Shown piece after piece: positions 37,803-48,817 of a stretch of 64,000 bases of DNA. The notes under the pieces were generated by a model. It was not told where the DNA came from. It saw only the letters and a program-made list of their open reading frames with translations, and did no database searches. The stretch's first letter is position 1. The number at the start of each line of letters is the position of its first letter. Source of the stretch: Moringa oleifera (lineage: Eukaryota; Streptophyta; Magnoliopsida; Brassicales; Moringaceae); the NCBI GenBank assembly GCA_021397835.1, contig JAJFZO010000345.1, positions 434,001 to 498,000 of the forward strand, in the 5' to 3' direction. The translations under genes were made by a program, and so were the position numbers.

Positions 37803-39076
37803 TCAAAATCATCAAAATAATAAATAATAGTCATAACTTGAACTCACATTTTATAATTTTTATAATCTAAAATAACCAAATAATAAAACTCCTCTTGCAC
37901 AACACTTAAATTTTCAACGAAACCAAAATCTTGCATTTTAACATTTAAAGAAGAAGACTAAAAAAGAGATAAAAAAATATAAAATCACTTACGATGTGTG
38001 TAATGTCCTTACTCTTACGATTCTCATATATCTTAATTATAGGCATACATATAATCATAAATCTATTGATATATATTTAAATGTGTAAACTATGCACTTT
38101 ATACTTATTGAAAATTACTATGTATAAGTTACGTGAATTCTAAAAGATTGTTGTCAATTTTTAAGTGTATGCTATACATGTTATGAATTGCATAAATTAT
38201 AAGGAATGAACTAAAATTTATAAGGATTAAAATACAACAAAATAAAATGAGATGTTAAGTGAATGTATAAGACTAAGACACCTATTAATTTTATCAAAAC
38301 CTTACATGTACCAAGTAACAGTAACTGTTTCACCATTCTTCTTCCTTAAAAACCATATCCCGACAAATTGAATAAACCTCTTGTTACACTTTTTTTACAT
38401 AAAATTTAAAAGAAAGAAAGACAAAAAAAGAAGAAGAAGAAAACGAAAGAAGAAAGAAATAGATAATAATCAAAATCATTAAAATAGTAAAATGGCAGTC
38501 ATAACTGAACTCACATTTTGCAATTTTGTAATCTAAAATAACCAAATAGTAAAAACACCTCTTCCACAACAACGCTTAAATTTTCAACGAAACCAAAATC
38601 TTACATTTCAACATTTGAAGAAGAAGAGTAAAAAAGAGATAAAAAATATAAAATCACTTACGATGTATGTAATGTCCCTACTTTCACTACACTCACATAT
38701 CATGATTATAAGCACATATATAGTCATATTGTTATCAATATATATTTAAATGTGTAAACTATATACTTGATACTTATTGAAAATTGCTATCTATAGTTTA
38801 TATGAATTCTAAAAGATTGTTATCAATTTTTAAGGGGTGTGTTAGGCATGTTATGAATGCATAAATTATAGGGAGTGAACTAAAATTCACAAGAATTAAA
38901 AGACAATTAGATAAAGTGATATTTTAAGTGAATGCATGAGACTAAGACACCTAACAAATTTATCAAAACCTTATATGTACTAAGAAATAATAGGTATTGT
39001 TGCACGAATTTTACGAGAAAGAAAGATAAGGAAAGACAAAAACTAAAGAAGAAAGAATTAGATAAGTAAGTTGATG
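37803..39076. repeat. Two-copy tandem duplication, ~667-bp unit
   Basis: The sequence from 37803 ('TCAAAATCATCAAAATAATA') recurs from 38470 ('TCAAAATCATTAAAATAGTA'). It stays alignable through shared landmarks such as 'AAATTTTCAACGAAACCAAA' and 'CTAAAAGATTGTTGTCAATT'. Both copies end in a GAAAGAAAGA-type purine tract (38410-38468 and 39020-39076). The second copy is shorter near its end. No coding content is seen. Confidence 0.85.
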
Positions 39077-39079
39077 AAT

Positions 39080-42000
39080 TGAGTTAGAGTGATTCAGATT
39101 AACTTAAAGGTAAGCAAAATAAGGTGAAGTTTTATGATTACTCTTTATTTTATCCTCTGGTATGATTAATTGATCTATATAATCAATGAAAACATGATTT
39201 TTGAGATTTGTATAAAAATTTATTAAAAAACATAAAAGTACCATATTTTCAGGGTAGCAACTTAAAACATAAATTTCATGAATTTAAAGTTTGAATTTGA
39301 TAAAAGATAAAATATGAAATTTGTATCTAAAAAACTTCTTTAATTTTGTAGACCAACTTACTTGTTTATTGACTTTTTTCGTATGAAACATGTTTTAAAT
39401 GGCATATATTTATGATATTTATATAAAAATAATAATAATCGACTACAATGATATGACATGATGTGACATGATAAATGCTTTATATATAGAAATAAGTTAG
39501 GTTTTTTTCAATTTGGGCTTTAACAAAACACTTGCGAATGAAACTACTGTATTGAAAGTTTTTTTTTATCAACAACCTGTCATCCACAACCCATAATTAG
39601 TGTTCTTCAAATGAAATCATATGTATATAACTTAAAACATCTAACATAGTAATAATACCTTACTATCAGCCTAAATAGAAATATTTATTTAAATATTATG
39701 TGTACAAAAAATATACTGCAGTTAAGACATAAGTGATAATGGCAACAATGCCATAACTTATGTAATTATCTATACCTAGTCACCTCAAAATGTATCATCA
39801 AATATTTTATTTATTTTAGTATACATATGTAATTAAGCAACATTATAAACTAAATTAAATAATATTACAAAACTTTTCAACATACAAATTAGGTGAAAAT
39901 AAATGGTAACGCATATAAGTTCCTATTACAATTATATTAAGTCTAACACATTAAAAAACAAGAGTAACTTCTAACATATCGCAAAACATGCTCATATATG
40001 TAGCAATATTGTAATTTTATCTATTCCAAGGTTACTAGCAATCAAAAGCAAGCATGCATAACTATACTGCAAGAAGAAATGAAAATTTACATGTATGAGA
40101 TTAAATGTAAGTTTTCCTTCATGTCATCTTTTTACTAAGTAAGTTCACAATTAATGCCTAATTTATATCATCAAGTACTTAGAAAATTTGAAAAGATATG
40201 CCAACAGAACAAAAGAGAAACATAATAAATAATAATATTAAACATTAAAGCATAATATTACCAATTAATTAATTCACATAATAGTAAGGTCTCTTTCAAT
40301 ATTCAACACAAAGACAACATTCAAAATTAATTTAAAAATTAAATTAAAATAATTGTACTTACCATTTCTAGAATCAAGTTCAATACCAAGGGACACTCAC
40401 TTTTGTTCAATTCCTCGTATCATTAGCAATTCTCAAATCAATGCAGTTAAGTGAGAAGAGACTAACTCCCATCAAAATAACAGAACTTAACAGAATGAAG
40501 AGGATAAAAGTAATTATGTAATAAGCTCATAGGGAAGTGCTTCCCATTTTGGCCTAGAAACTTAACTAAAGAGGTGAAAAAGCCTTTTTGTGTCCTTCTT
40601 TGCTTGATCTGATCACCCATTATGAATAGATGTCATAAAATTATAACTATTACATCCAATATAAGAAAGTTGGAGAAATCAGTACTTTACAAAGGATTGA
40701 CACTTTGATGTATCCCATAAATTCTTATTTGGATGAGATAGTAATAATGCCTGCCAATAAAAAAAATCACATTAAAATCTCAAATTTATATGTGCATTAT
40801 CAAACAAACTAGAAACTAGATATATGAAACCTTAAGATCATTATGCAAGGCATGTTTGACAAGAATCCTTCCTTTAATCACCTATGTTATTGTCTTTTGA
40901 ACAATTCGAAAATTCTTTGTTGCCATTTATGGAAGCATTTATTAAGTGTTATACAATTATTAATTTAATCTTAAGCACATTAGCTTTAAGTTCATAGCTA
41001 ACAATTGAAGTATGAACTTCCATTATTCAATAATTCAAAAAAAGAAAAGTAGAAAAAAAAAAGTGAAAGAAGTAGGACAACAAAACAAAAAGAAAGATGA
41101 TGAAGCCAACTTTTCCTTAAGTCTCGAGGTTGAATTTCCACTGATTTGTGTATGAAAGTCAACCACATGTTTCACTAAGTGAATAAACTCATGGTATAAA
41201 ACATTTTTCCACTTGTTTACTTGACTTAACTGACATACTTATAATCAATGGCATTAACAAAAAGAAAAATATAATTGTAACTTTAGATATGTAGTGATAT
41301 AAATTTTAACTTCTCTACTAAATTAAGCATGACTATCTATCATTTGAACCTACATTCAAGTAGATGAATCTTACAAAGCAATTTCAATTACAATGCTTTT
41401 TCAACTACAACCATAAAATTCAAACTACAATGAATTTACCTTCTTGTTAGGCTCTAGCTAAAGTATGTACCTAAGTTCGAGTTCAATTATTTTAGTCATG
41501 TCAATGTCAATCGCCAATTTGATTCTCTCTTCTCACAACTTACCCTTTAAAGACCGAAACACCATCTAATAAAACTTTTAGTTCTTGACCTTTTAAATAC
41601 TATTAACATAAATATTTATTGAAACTATTAACATTTAAAGAAGATATACATCATAATAGTCATGTTTAACTAAACTTATAGGTAATGTTAGAAATCCTCC
41701 ATTTAATGATTTCAAAGATTGTTCTATAGAGAGAAACTTAAGATACATAGTGTATTTTTAAGCTAACCAAAAATCTCTCAAGTTGATCAATGAGTCATTC
41801 AATGCTAAGAACTACCCTCTCTAATAAAAAATTTTAAGCAATGTTTTTGATCAAACAAATTTAGAGTAGTGTTGCTTTGAGGAGTGAAGTTTAGAACAAC
41901 AAAGTTTACGAGTAGCCAGTGACTTATAAGTAAGAAATATGCATTGCTTATAATCTAAAAGTTGATAAATTTCTCTTAGTAATGAAAGAATGATAACCTA

Positions 42001-42950
42001 ATAGTAACTTAAAGTAATCAAACTTGATCAATTACAATTTCTCACTTTTTCCTTTTTCCCTCACTTTCTAGCTATGTTTTCATTTTACTCAGCAATCTCT
42101 ATCTCTTATTCTATTACTTTCTACCCAGATAATCACATCCAAGGATTGAATGGCTACAAATAAGTAAGACATGTGACAACAAGAATTTGTTCCAAATAAA
42201 AGTTTAAAACAATGTAAATTGTTGCCAAATTAATGAGTTCTAAATATGAAACAACTTAAGTAAGTAATTTGATTCGAACTTGAGCAAACCATGACAAAGA
42301 TAATTTCAAAAGAATTCACCTAAACAAGCCTACAATAGACTTAGTACTATAGTTAATCGTCTTGAAGAAACAATTATCTGAATACCTAAGCTAATAAGAT
42401 ATAAGCCGAAAATTACATTAATAGACCACTATATGAAAGTAAACCATAAATGGAATGCAAGTAAAAAGAGGTAAGAAAAATAGTTACCAACTTGCAATAT
42501 CACTGTTAGAAAATGTGAGACCGGTGACAATAACAATGTGAGAAAAAGAACATCGGTAAGAGACAGGGAAATGTTGGCTATCATAAAAATAAATAGAAAG
42601 CTTCATGATGATGACTGAAGAAGTAAAGAAAAAGGAAAAAAGTAAGTTACAATAAAGGAAAGACAAAGAGTGATGACAACGAAAGAGAGAACGATGACAT
42701 GTTAAGGTTGGAGAAGAAAAGGGAACGACTCTAAGGTTTATTATCTCCCAAAGAAGCTTTTTATAGTGGCCTAAACCAACATTGTTTTAAGTAAAATTTT
42801 AGTTTTGTTAGAATATCAAAACGATGTCATTTTATTTAAATGAGCAATTTTTAAGGAAACCAAAATGACATTGTTTCATTCTAACGTAATAATTTTACAT
42901 ATGAGCTATTGGAATAGTATACCTATATGTATAATACAATAGATTATCAT
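39080..42950. other. AT-rich intergenic DNA, no gene recognised
   Basis: Nearly 3.9 kb without a convincing open frame, known domain or long repeat. Slightly GC-richer islands near 40380-40620 and 42480-42740 contain short open frames without recognisable motifs. Confidence 0.55.
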
Positions 42951-42954
42951 ATAA

Positions 42955-43537
42955 ATTATTATATCAATTATAAATAGATTAGCATATATATATATATATA
43001 TATATATATGTCAGGGTTTGATTTGAGAGAAGCACAAAATTCAGGATTTAAAAAAGCATTTACTCTGGCTCTTAAAACATCTCTAAACAAACTTTCATCT
43101 ATTAATTTTATTTAAATTAGATCTTAGCGAAAATAATTATAAAAAATTAATAGTTATTGTTAAAATACTTAAGAAATTACTCAATTGGATTCTAACTCCA
43201 TTTCGATTTTATCTTTCAAATTTATATGATTTTCGACTGACGAGCTATTTTTCATCAATTTTAAAAATTTTTGATAATATAAAATTTTTAAAATATTTTT
43301 AATACTTAAACAATTTTTTTTTGTGATGGAACTTAAAATATTTCTTTATAGTTGTGAAAAATTTTAAATTAAAATATTTTAATTTCAAGTCAATATAAAA
43401 AAGCAATACGATTTTAAATGATATTTATTAATATATATATTGATTATAAATAAATTAATATATCTATCTATAACGGATGTAATAATTGTACATACAAACC
43501 ATACATATATAACTATATGTACAATACAATAGCTTAG

Positions 43538-43573
<36 letters not shown>

Positions 43574-43850
43574 TACATCAATTATGAATAGATTAGCATA
43601 CATACATCACATCAATTATAAATAGATTACCACATCTATTTATGATTGATGTAATAATTTTACATATGAACCATACATACTTATATGTACAATTAATACA
43701 ATAGATTAACTATTTGTATATCAGCATTACATCAATTATGAATAGATTAACATATATGTCTTACATTTTACACAAACATATATTACATCAATTATAAATA
43801 GATTAGCATATTTATTTATAATTGATGTGCTAATTTATTTAACATACCTA
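42955..43850. repeat. Dispersed ACATCAATTATAAATAGATT repeats with inverted copies
   Basis: A unit close to ACATCAATTATAAATAGATTA occurs at about 42957, 43574, 43606, 43733 and 43784. Inverted partners ('ATCTATTTATGATTGATGTAAT' near 43635 and 'ATTTATAATTGATGTGCTAA' near 43812) make several hairpins. TA and TG microsatellites separate them. The block at 43090-43420 is instead related to the spacer repeat at 21440-21850. The hairpins suggest remains of small inverted-repeat elements. Confidence 0.65.
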
Positions 43851-44469
43851 TCACTACAATATTTATATATATACACACATATAAGATAAATAAATATATA
43901 TATATATATGTATGTGTGTATATAACTTATAGTTGTACAATTGAATGTATATAGTCCATATATACTTAATTTCATTATAATTTTTTAATTTAATATACAC
44001 ATATGCATACTTTATAGAATACAATTTTAATTTTATTATAATCTTAATTTACATTATTATATACATTGTTATAAAATACAATTGCAATAATCATAATATA
44101 TTATCACGTAATCAAATTCTCAATCAGGAAAACATAAATTTCAAACATATTATTTAAATTTTTTTTTATAAAATACAATTATATCAAAATAATTGAAAGA
44201 AAAAATAAATTAATATTATTTTAAATCTATTGAATTTATTTTACAATCAATAAATAAAAACATATTTAAATAAAAATTTACCTTCTTATATTACTCAAAT
44301 TTTGATAATTTTTTCATTGAAAGATTAGTTACAATTAACATTACAATTACCGATTATGTATCTCTACTTAATTATGATAACTACATAGCTAAAATATTTT
44401 TAATTTTCAAAAAAATAACAATTTAAAAATAATATTTATTTAAATCATAAATAAAGTTATTTTATTTTT

Positions 44470-45130
44470 TTCAAAAATTCTCATGGTAATTTCAATAGAC
44501 ATTGCCACGACAACGTTGGTACATCTAACATTGCCGTGGGTATGTCCATGACAATGTTCTTAGTATTTGAAAAAAATTAAAAATTAACTTAAATTTTGTA
44601 ATTATATAAGATTGCCACGATTAAGATTGTGGCAACCTTCTTACTTAGTATTGCTAAGGGCTGTCTCGTGGTAATTTTTTAATATTTTAAAAAATAATTA
44701 GTTTTTTTTTTAATTTTTAACAAGCAAAATTTGTCACGAACATATCCGTGATAATTAAATACAAAAGCTTACCATGGTCATGTTTGTGACAAATTTTTTA
44801 CTAATAAAAAAATTAATTGAGCAAAATATCGAATTTCAAATTACAAAAAAAAGTCACAAATATGTTCATGGTAATTATATCATCGAGATTGTCGCAGTCA
44901 TGTCCGTGATAATCTTCTCACTTATAAAAATAATTAAATAAACTAAATAAATTAAACAAATTTTCATGAGCACGACTATGACAATTTTTTCATCTCATAT
45001 CCCATGATCATGTTTGTGATAATTTTTTTATTAATAAAAAATAATTAAAAATAAATTTTAAATTTAAATTTATAAAATAATTACTACGAACATATCTGCA
45101 ATAATCATATACACAAGATTGTAGCGAGCT
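44470..45130. repeat. Series of short dyads (CACGAACATATCCGTG type)
   Basis: At least eight short imperfect palindromes of the form CACGA-n-TCCGTG or CATGGTCATGTTTGTG, each next to TGATAATT or GACAATTT, recur at roughly 50-80-base steps. This layout resembles the subterminal dyad arrays of CACTA elements such as the one at 46533. A CACTACAAT at 43852 and an ATTGTAGCG at 45118 could be degraded ends, but flanking triplets do not match. Confidence 0.5.
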
Positions 45131-46532
45131 TAAGTTTTTTTTATACATTATGTATCAAAATAGATTATGATGTCCTTGTTTTCGTCATAAAATGGTTCAA
45201 GATAATCAATTATATGTTGTAAGTATAACAAATAGATTCTTTTTTCCAATATAAAATATTCCTCTAACTTTTTCTTAATCAAATTAAATAAAAGAGCTAA
45301 TTACTTTTCTTAATAATCCATTTAGCTACATAGATAATATATGAAATTGATTATGCTAAGTTGAAAAATTAAATTTGATTACATGAGTTAAAAAATAATA
45401 AGCACCCAATAATAAACATGATGAAACTAAACAGCGGACTAAGTTATAGTCAAAAAATCAACATGCCAATTCGACAAAAAACTGTACTTGTATCGTTTAT
45501 AATATTTATTTACAAAAATTATAGAAGTACTTGTTCTGTTAGGGATCCTTTATCAAGTAAGTGGAGAACTTTATCATCGATTTAACATGAACTGATGACA
45601 TAAGGCTCACTAATTGACAATATATGTTGATTTACAAGCATTATATGTCATTGATTAATGAGCAATCGATGGGGTATGTAGCTATAAAATAATGTATAAT
45701 TGTCAATTTTTTAAGAATCGATGTTTATTGAGCATTATATAATTTGAATTAATTGTTAATGATAATATCTTGTAAAATCATCATATATTAAGTATCATTT
45801 AATCTTTGTTTTGTATTAGTGGTGCTATGCAAATGTTTCGTATAATATTTTTTACATGTTTGTATAATATTATACATATTTCATCGATGTTAATTGCTTA
45901 TTTTATTGAACTTACTTTATTCTAAATGTTTTATAAGTATACTTGTGTTAAATTTTCATTTTTTTTAAAAAAAATTCTTTTGATTTTTTTTTTTATGAAA
46001 AACTTCATACATTAAGAACTCTTTAGTTGAAATTGAACATTTTTTGTCTAAAAATGAATTTACATACCAAATATACATATATATATGTATATATATATAT
46101 ATATATGTGTGTGTGTACATATATATATATGAATTGAAGAAGAGAAAGGCAACTCTTAAAAAAGCAGTAAAAAATTACAAGGCAAGTGAGTTGCAAAAAA
46201 GGAAAAAAAGTTGCCAACAAGAGAAGATGAAGATAAGGGCGCTTTTAAGGCTAAATTGAACCCAATGTAAACTAAATTAATGAGGTTATTTAATTTTTAT
46301 ATAAAAATACAATTTTTATTTTTTTTATTTTTTAAAATTTAAAATTATTAATTATATTTTTATATTCAAGTTTTGATAATCAATTATTTTCGTTTGATAA
46401 AATGATTAGTTTATTTAATTTTTTTGTGATATAATTTAATATAAGTTTTTATTAATTTTAATTTGAAAAACTTCTTTCTCCTATAGTATATAAATATGTT
46501 AATAAAATTTTATAGGATAAAGGTTTTATAAA
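45130..46532. other. AT-rich intergenic DNA
   Basis: No gene is recognised. A TA/TG microsatellite is present at about 46076-46130. Confidence 0.6.
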
Positions 46533-46567
46533 CACTACTACAAAAATTATAATGATTGACATCAATT

Positions 46568-46780
46568 TAATGATAGTTATTCCAAAATTGTCATTAAAAG
46601 TAAGGTTTTTAACACCAATTAAAGAAGAATTGGCATTAAAAAACCTATGAATTAAACGTTTAACGTCAGTTCCTAAAGAATTGACGTTAAAAGATCAAGA
46701 ATTTGACATTTAACGTCAATTCTCAAGGAACTGACGTTAAACATAAGCCTTTGACGCCAGTTCTTAGAGAATTGGTGTAA
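46568..46780. repeat. CACTA left subterminal dyad array
   Basis: Dyads such as TAACGTCAGTT-n-AATTGACGTTA occur at about 46568-46595, 46610-46638, 46661-46689, 46711-46739 and 46750-46779, about 42-51 bases apart. In En/Spm such subterminal motifs bind the TNPA protein; that role here is inferred. Confidence 0.85.
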
Positions 46781-46784
46781 AATG

Positions 46785-47420
46785 CCAAAATTGCTACTGC
46801 TGCTGCAGCAAGGACTGCTGCCGCTGCTGCTGCAAGAAGCAGTAACAATGCCTGGGTTACAGCAGCAGTCGTTGCTGCTGCTTATTGTTGCAGCAAGGAC
46901 TGCTGCTGTTGCTGTAAGAGGCAGCAGCAATGTCTGGATTTAAGGTCAATTCTAAAGGAACTAACGTTGAACATCAAGAACTGGCGTCAAAGGTATGTTG
47001 TTGCTGCTTCTTGTAGCAGCAATGGCTGGGTTACAGCAGCATTCGTTGCTGTTGCTTCTTGCAGCAGTGATGGCTACTTACAGCTGCAGCAAGGACTGCT
47101 GCTGTTGCTACAAGAAGCAGCAGCAATGGCTGGATTGAGAGTTAGTTGTGCCTTGACTACGTTGTTCATATCCCTTTATCAGAATTTAGAGCCTGTTGTT
47201 GTTAATCACTCCCTGGTTTGCTTCGAAAAAGGATGCTTGCATTATCACCTGGAAGTCCACACCAGCTGGGGCCTTGACTATGTTGTTCATATCCCTTTAT
47301 AAGAATTCAGAGCCTGTTGTTATTAATCACTCCCTGATTTACAGCAGCAATGGCTGTGTTACAGCAGCAGTCGTTGTTGCTGCTTCTTGTAGCAGCAATG
47401 GCTGGTTACAGAGCCACACA
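46785..47420. repeat. CAG/CTG-rich repeat block inside the CACTA element
   Basis: Repeated copies of 'CAGCAGCAATGGCTGGGTTA' followed by 'CAGCAGCAGTCGTTGCTGCTGCTTCTTG'-like sequence occur at about 46832, 47013 and 47340. A ~70-base segment beginning 'GCCTTGACTACGTTGTTCAT' is duplicated at about 47152 and 47272. It is strongly GC-richer than the rest of the window. Open frames through it are repeat artefacts. Confidence 0.8.
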
Positions 47421-47479
47421 TCGCACATACTCTTGCACAAAAGTCAACACATGAGAACTTGCGTTGAAGACCAATGAAT

Positions 47480-47575
47480 GTGAAACTTCAACGCCAGTTC
47501 TGGAAATAACTGGCGTTGAAGGCCAGAGAATGTGAACCTTCAACGCCAGTTATGGAATAACTGACGTTGAAGGAT
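47480..47575. repeat. Paired hairpins with perfect 14-bp stem
   Basis: CTTCAACGCCAGTT and AACTGGCGTTGAAG flank an 8-base loop at about 47487-47522. A second, slightly imperfect hairpin of the same type follows about 50 bases later. They use the same CGCCAGTT core as the subterminal dyads ~0.8 kb to the left. Confidence 0.85.
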
Positions 47576-47659
47576 ATGCTACCTTGCTTTTTAAGGTTGG
47601 GGATCTAAATTTTTTTTTCAGAGCCCTCTAGAGCCCGCCATAACATCTCGTGAATTTTT

Positions 47660-48110
47660 TTCTCTCTAGGTTAGAATTCTCCTCTTCACAGACTATCCAG
47701 AAGCAGCTGCGCAGCCAGCCATCCATTCTCCTGTCTGCAGTCTGTCTAGAAGCAGCTAAGGTAGCTGCTGGTTGCCTTTCTGGCCCTCTCTATTTTGGTC
47801 TCTGTCCACACAGCCAGCCATTCTTCGGCCATTCCCTTGTCTGCTGTTCGCCTAGAACCAGCTGGGGTAGCTACTGGTAGCCTTTTCGACACTATCTGTT
47901 TTGGTCTCTGTCCACACAGCCAGCCATTCTCCTGTCTACTGTTCATCCAGAACCAATTGGGGTAGTTGCTGGCAGCCTTTTCGACACTCTCTGTTTTGGT
48001 CTCTGTCCACACAACCAGCCATTCTCTGGCCATTCCCCTGTCTGCTGTTCGTCTAGAACCAGCTAGGGTAGCTGCTGGCAACCTTTCCGACCATCTCTTT
48101 GTTCTCTGTC
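47660..48110. repeat. ~100-bp tandem repeat, about four units
   Basis: Units carrying 'ACACAGCCAGCCATTCT', 'TGTCTGCTGTTCG', 'TAGAACCAGCTGGGGTAGCT' and 'TTTTGGTCTCTGTCCACAC' recur at about 47711, 47811, 47916 and 48010. The block lies between the hairpin region and the transposase gene, where a long leader or promoter of the CACTA gene would be. Confidence 0.85.
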
Positions 48111-48114
48111 CAGG

Positions 48115-48817
48115 TAGATGAATTTATATTTTGAGAAGTTTTTTTATTAATTGTGTTAGGTGAATTGTTATTAATTGATGAAATTTTAGTTTTTTTTCAT
48201 TAATATATTTTAATGAACATATTTGTTATGAATGGATATATATTGATATATTTATTATTTCATAATTATTAAGATTTTTAGATTAATTGATAAATTAAAA
48301 ATGTTAATTAGATGAATTTATACTTTGATAAATTAATTATATATTAGGTGTAGATGAATTTATGGTTGAATTAATTATTTTACGTAAGATTAATTGGTAT
48401 ATTTTATCAAATTTAATTATATTGATTTCATTGTTAACATAAATTAATATATTTAGTTAAATTTTAAATAGATAATTAATTAATTATATGCTTGTAATAT
48501 AGATCATTAAATGTTATTTAAATTTTAATCAATTAAGTGCTTATATAGTAAATTAGATGTTAAGTAAATATTAACTATATCTTAATTAACTAAATAATTA
48601 TTAATTATATATTTAAATTTTAATTAATAAATTTAATGCTTGTAAAGTAAATAATAACTGTTATTTAAATTTAAATTAATTTAATAGTTAGTTAATTAGA
48701 TGCTTTCATTAACTTTTAGTATTAATTAATTAAATAGTTATTAATCGTTTATTTAAATTTTACTTAGTATATTAGACGCTTGAAAAATAAATAATTAAAT
48801 GTCTTTTAAATTTCAGA
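48115..48817. other. AT-rich leader of the CACTA transposase gene
   Basis: This ~700-base AT-rich stretch has no coding signal between the tandem repeat block and the first transposase ATG. A GTAGATG just after the repeat block could be a splice donor of a leader intron. Confidence 0.4.

Noticed and set aside
43852..45126. Calling a defined non-autonomous CACTA element
   Set aside because: The ends match over only 8 of 9 bases and the flanking triplets (TAT and AGC) do not match, so only a repeat field is reported.
42955..45130. CRISPR-like array
   Set aside because: Spacing and repeats are irregular, copies are degenerate and inverted, and the DNA is clearly eukaryotic.
46673..48081. Several open frames on both strands rich in Ala/Ser/Cys/Gln
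   Set aside because: They read through CAG-rich and ~100-bp tandem repeats inside the CACTA element and have no domain or conserved start.
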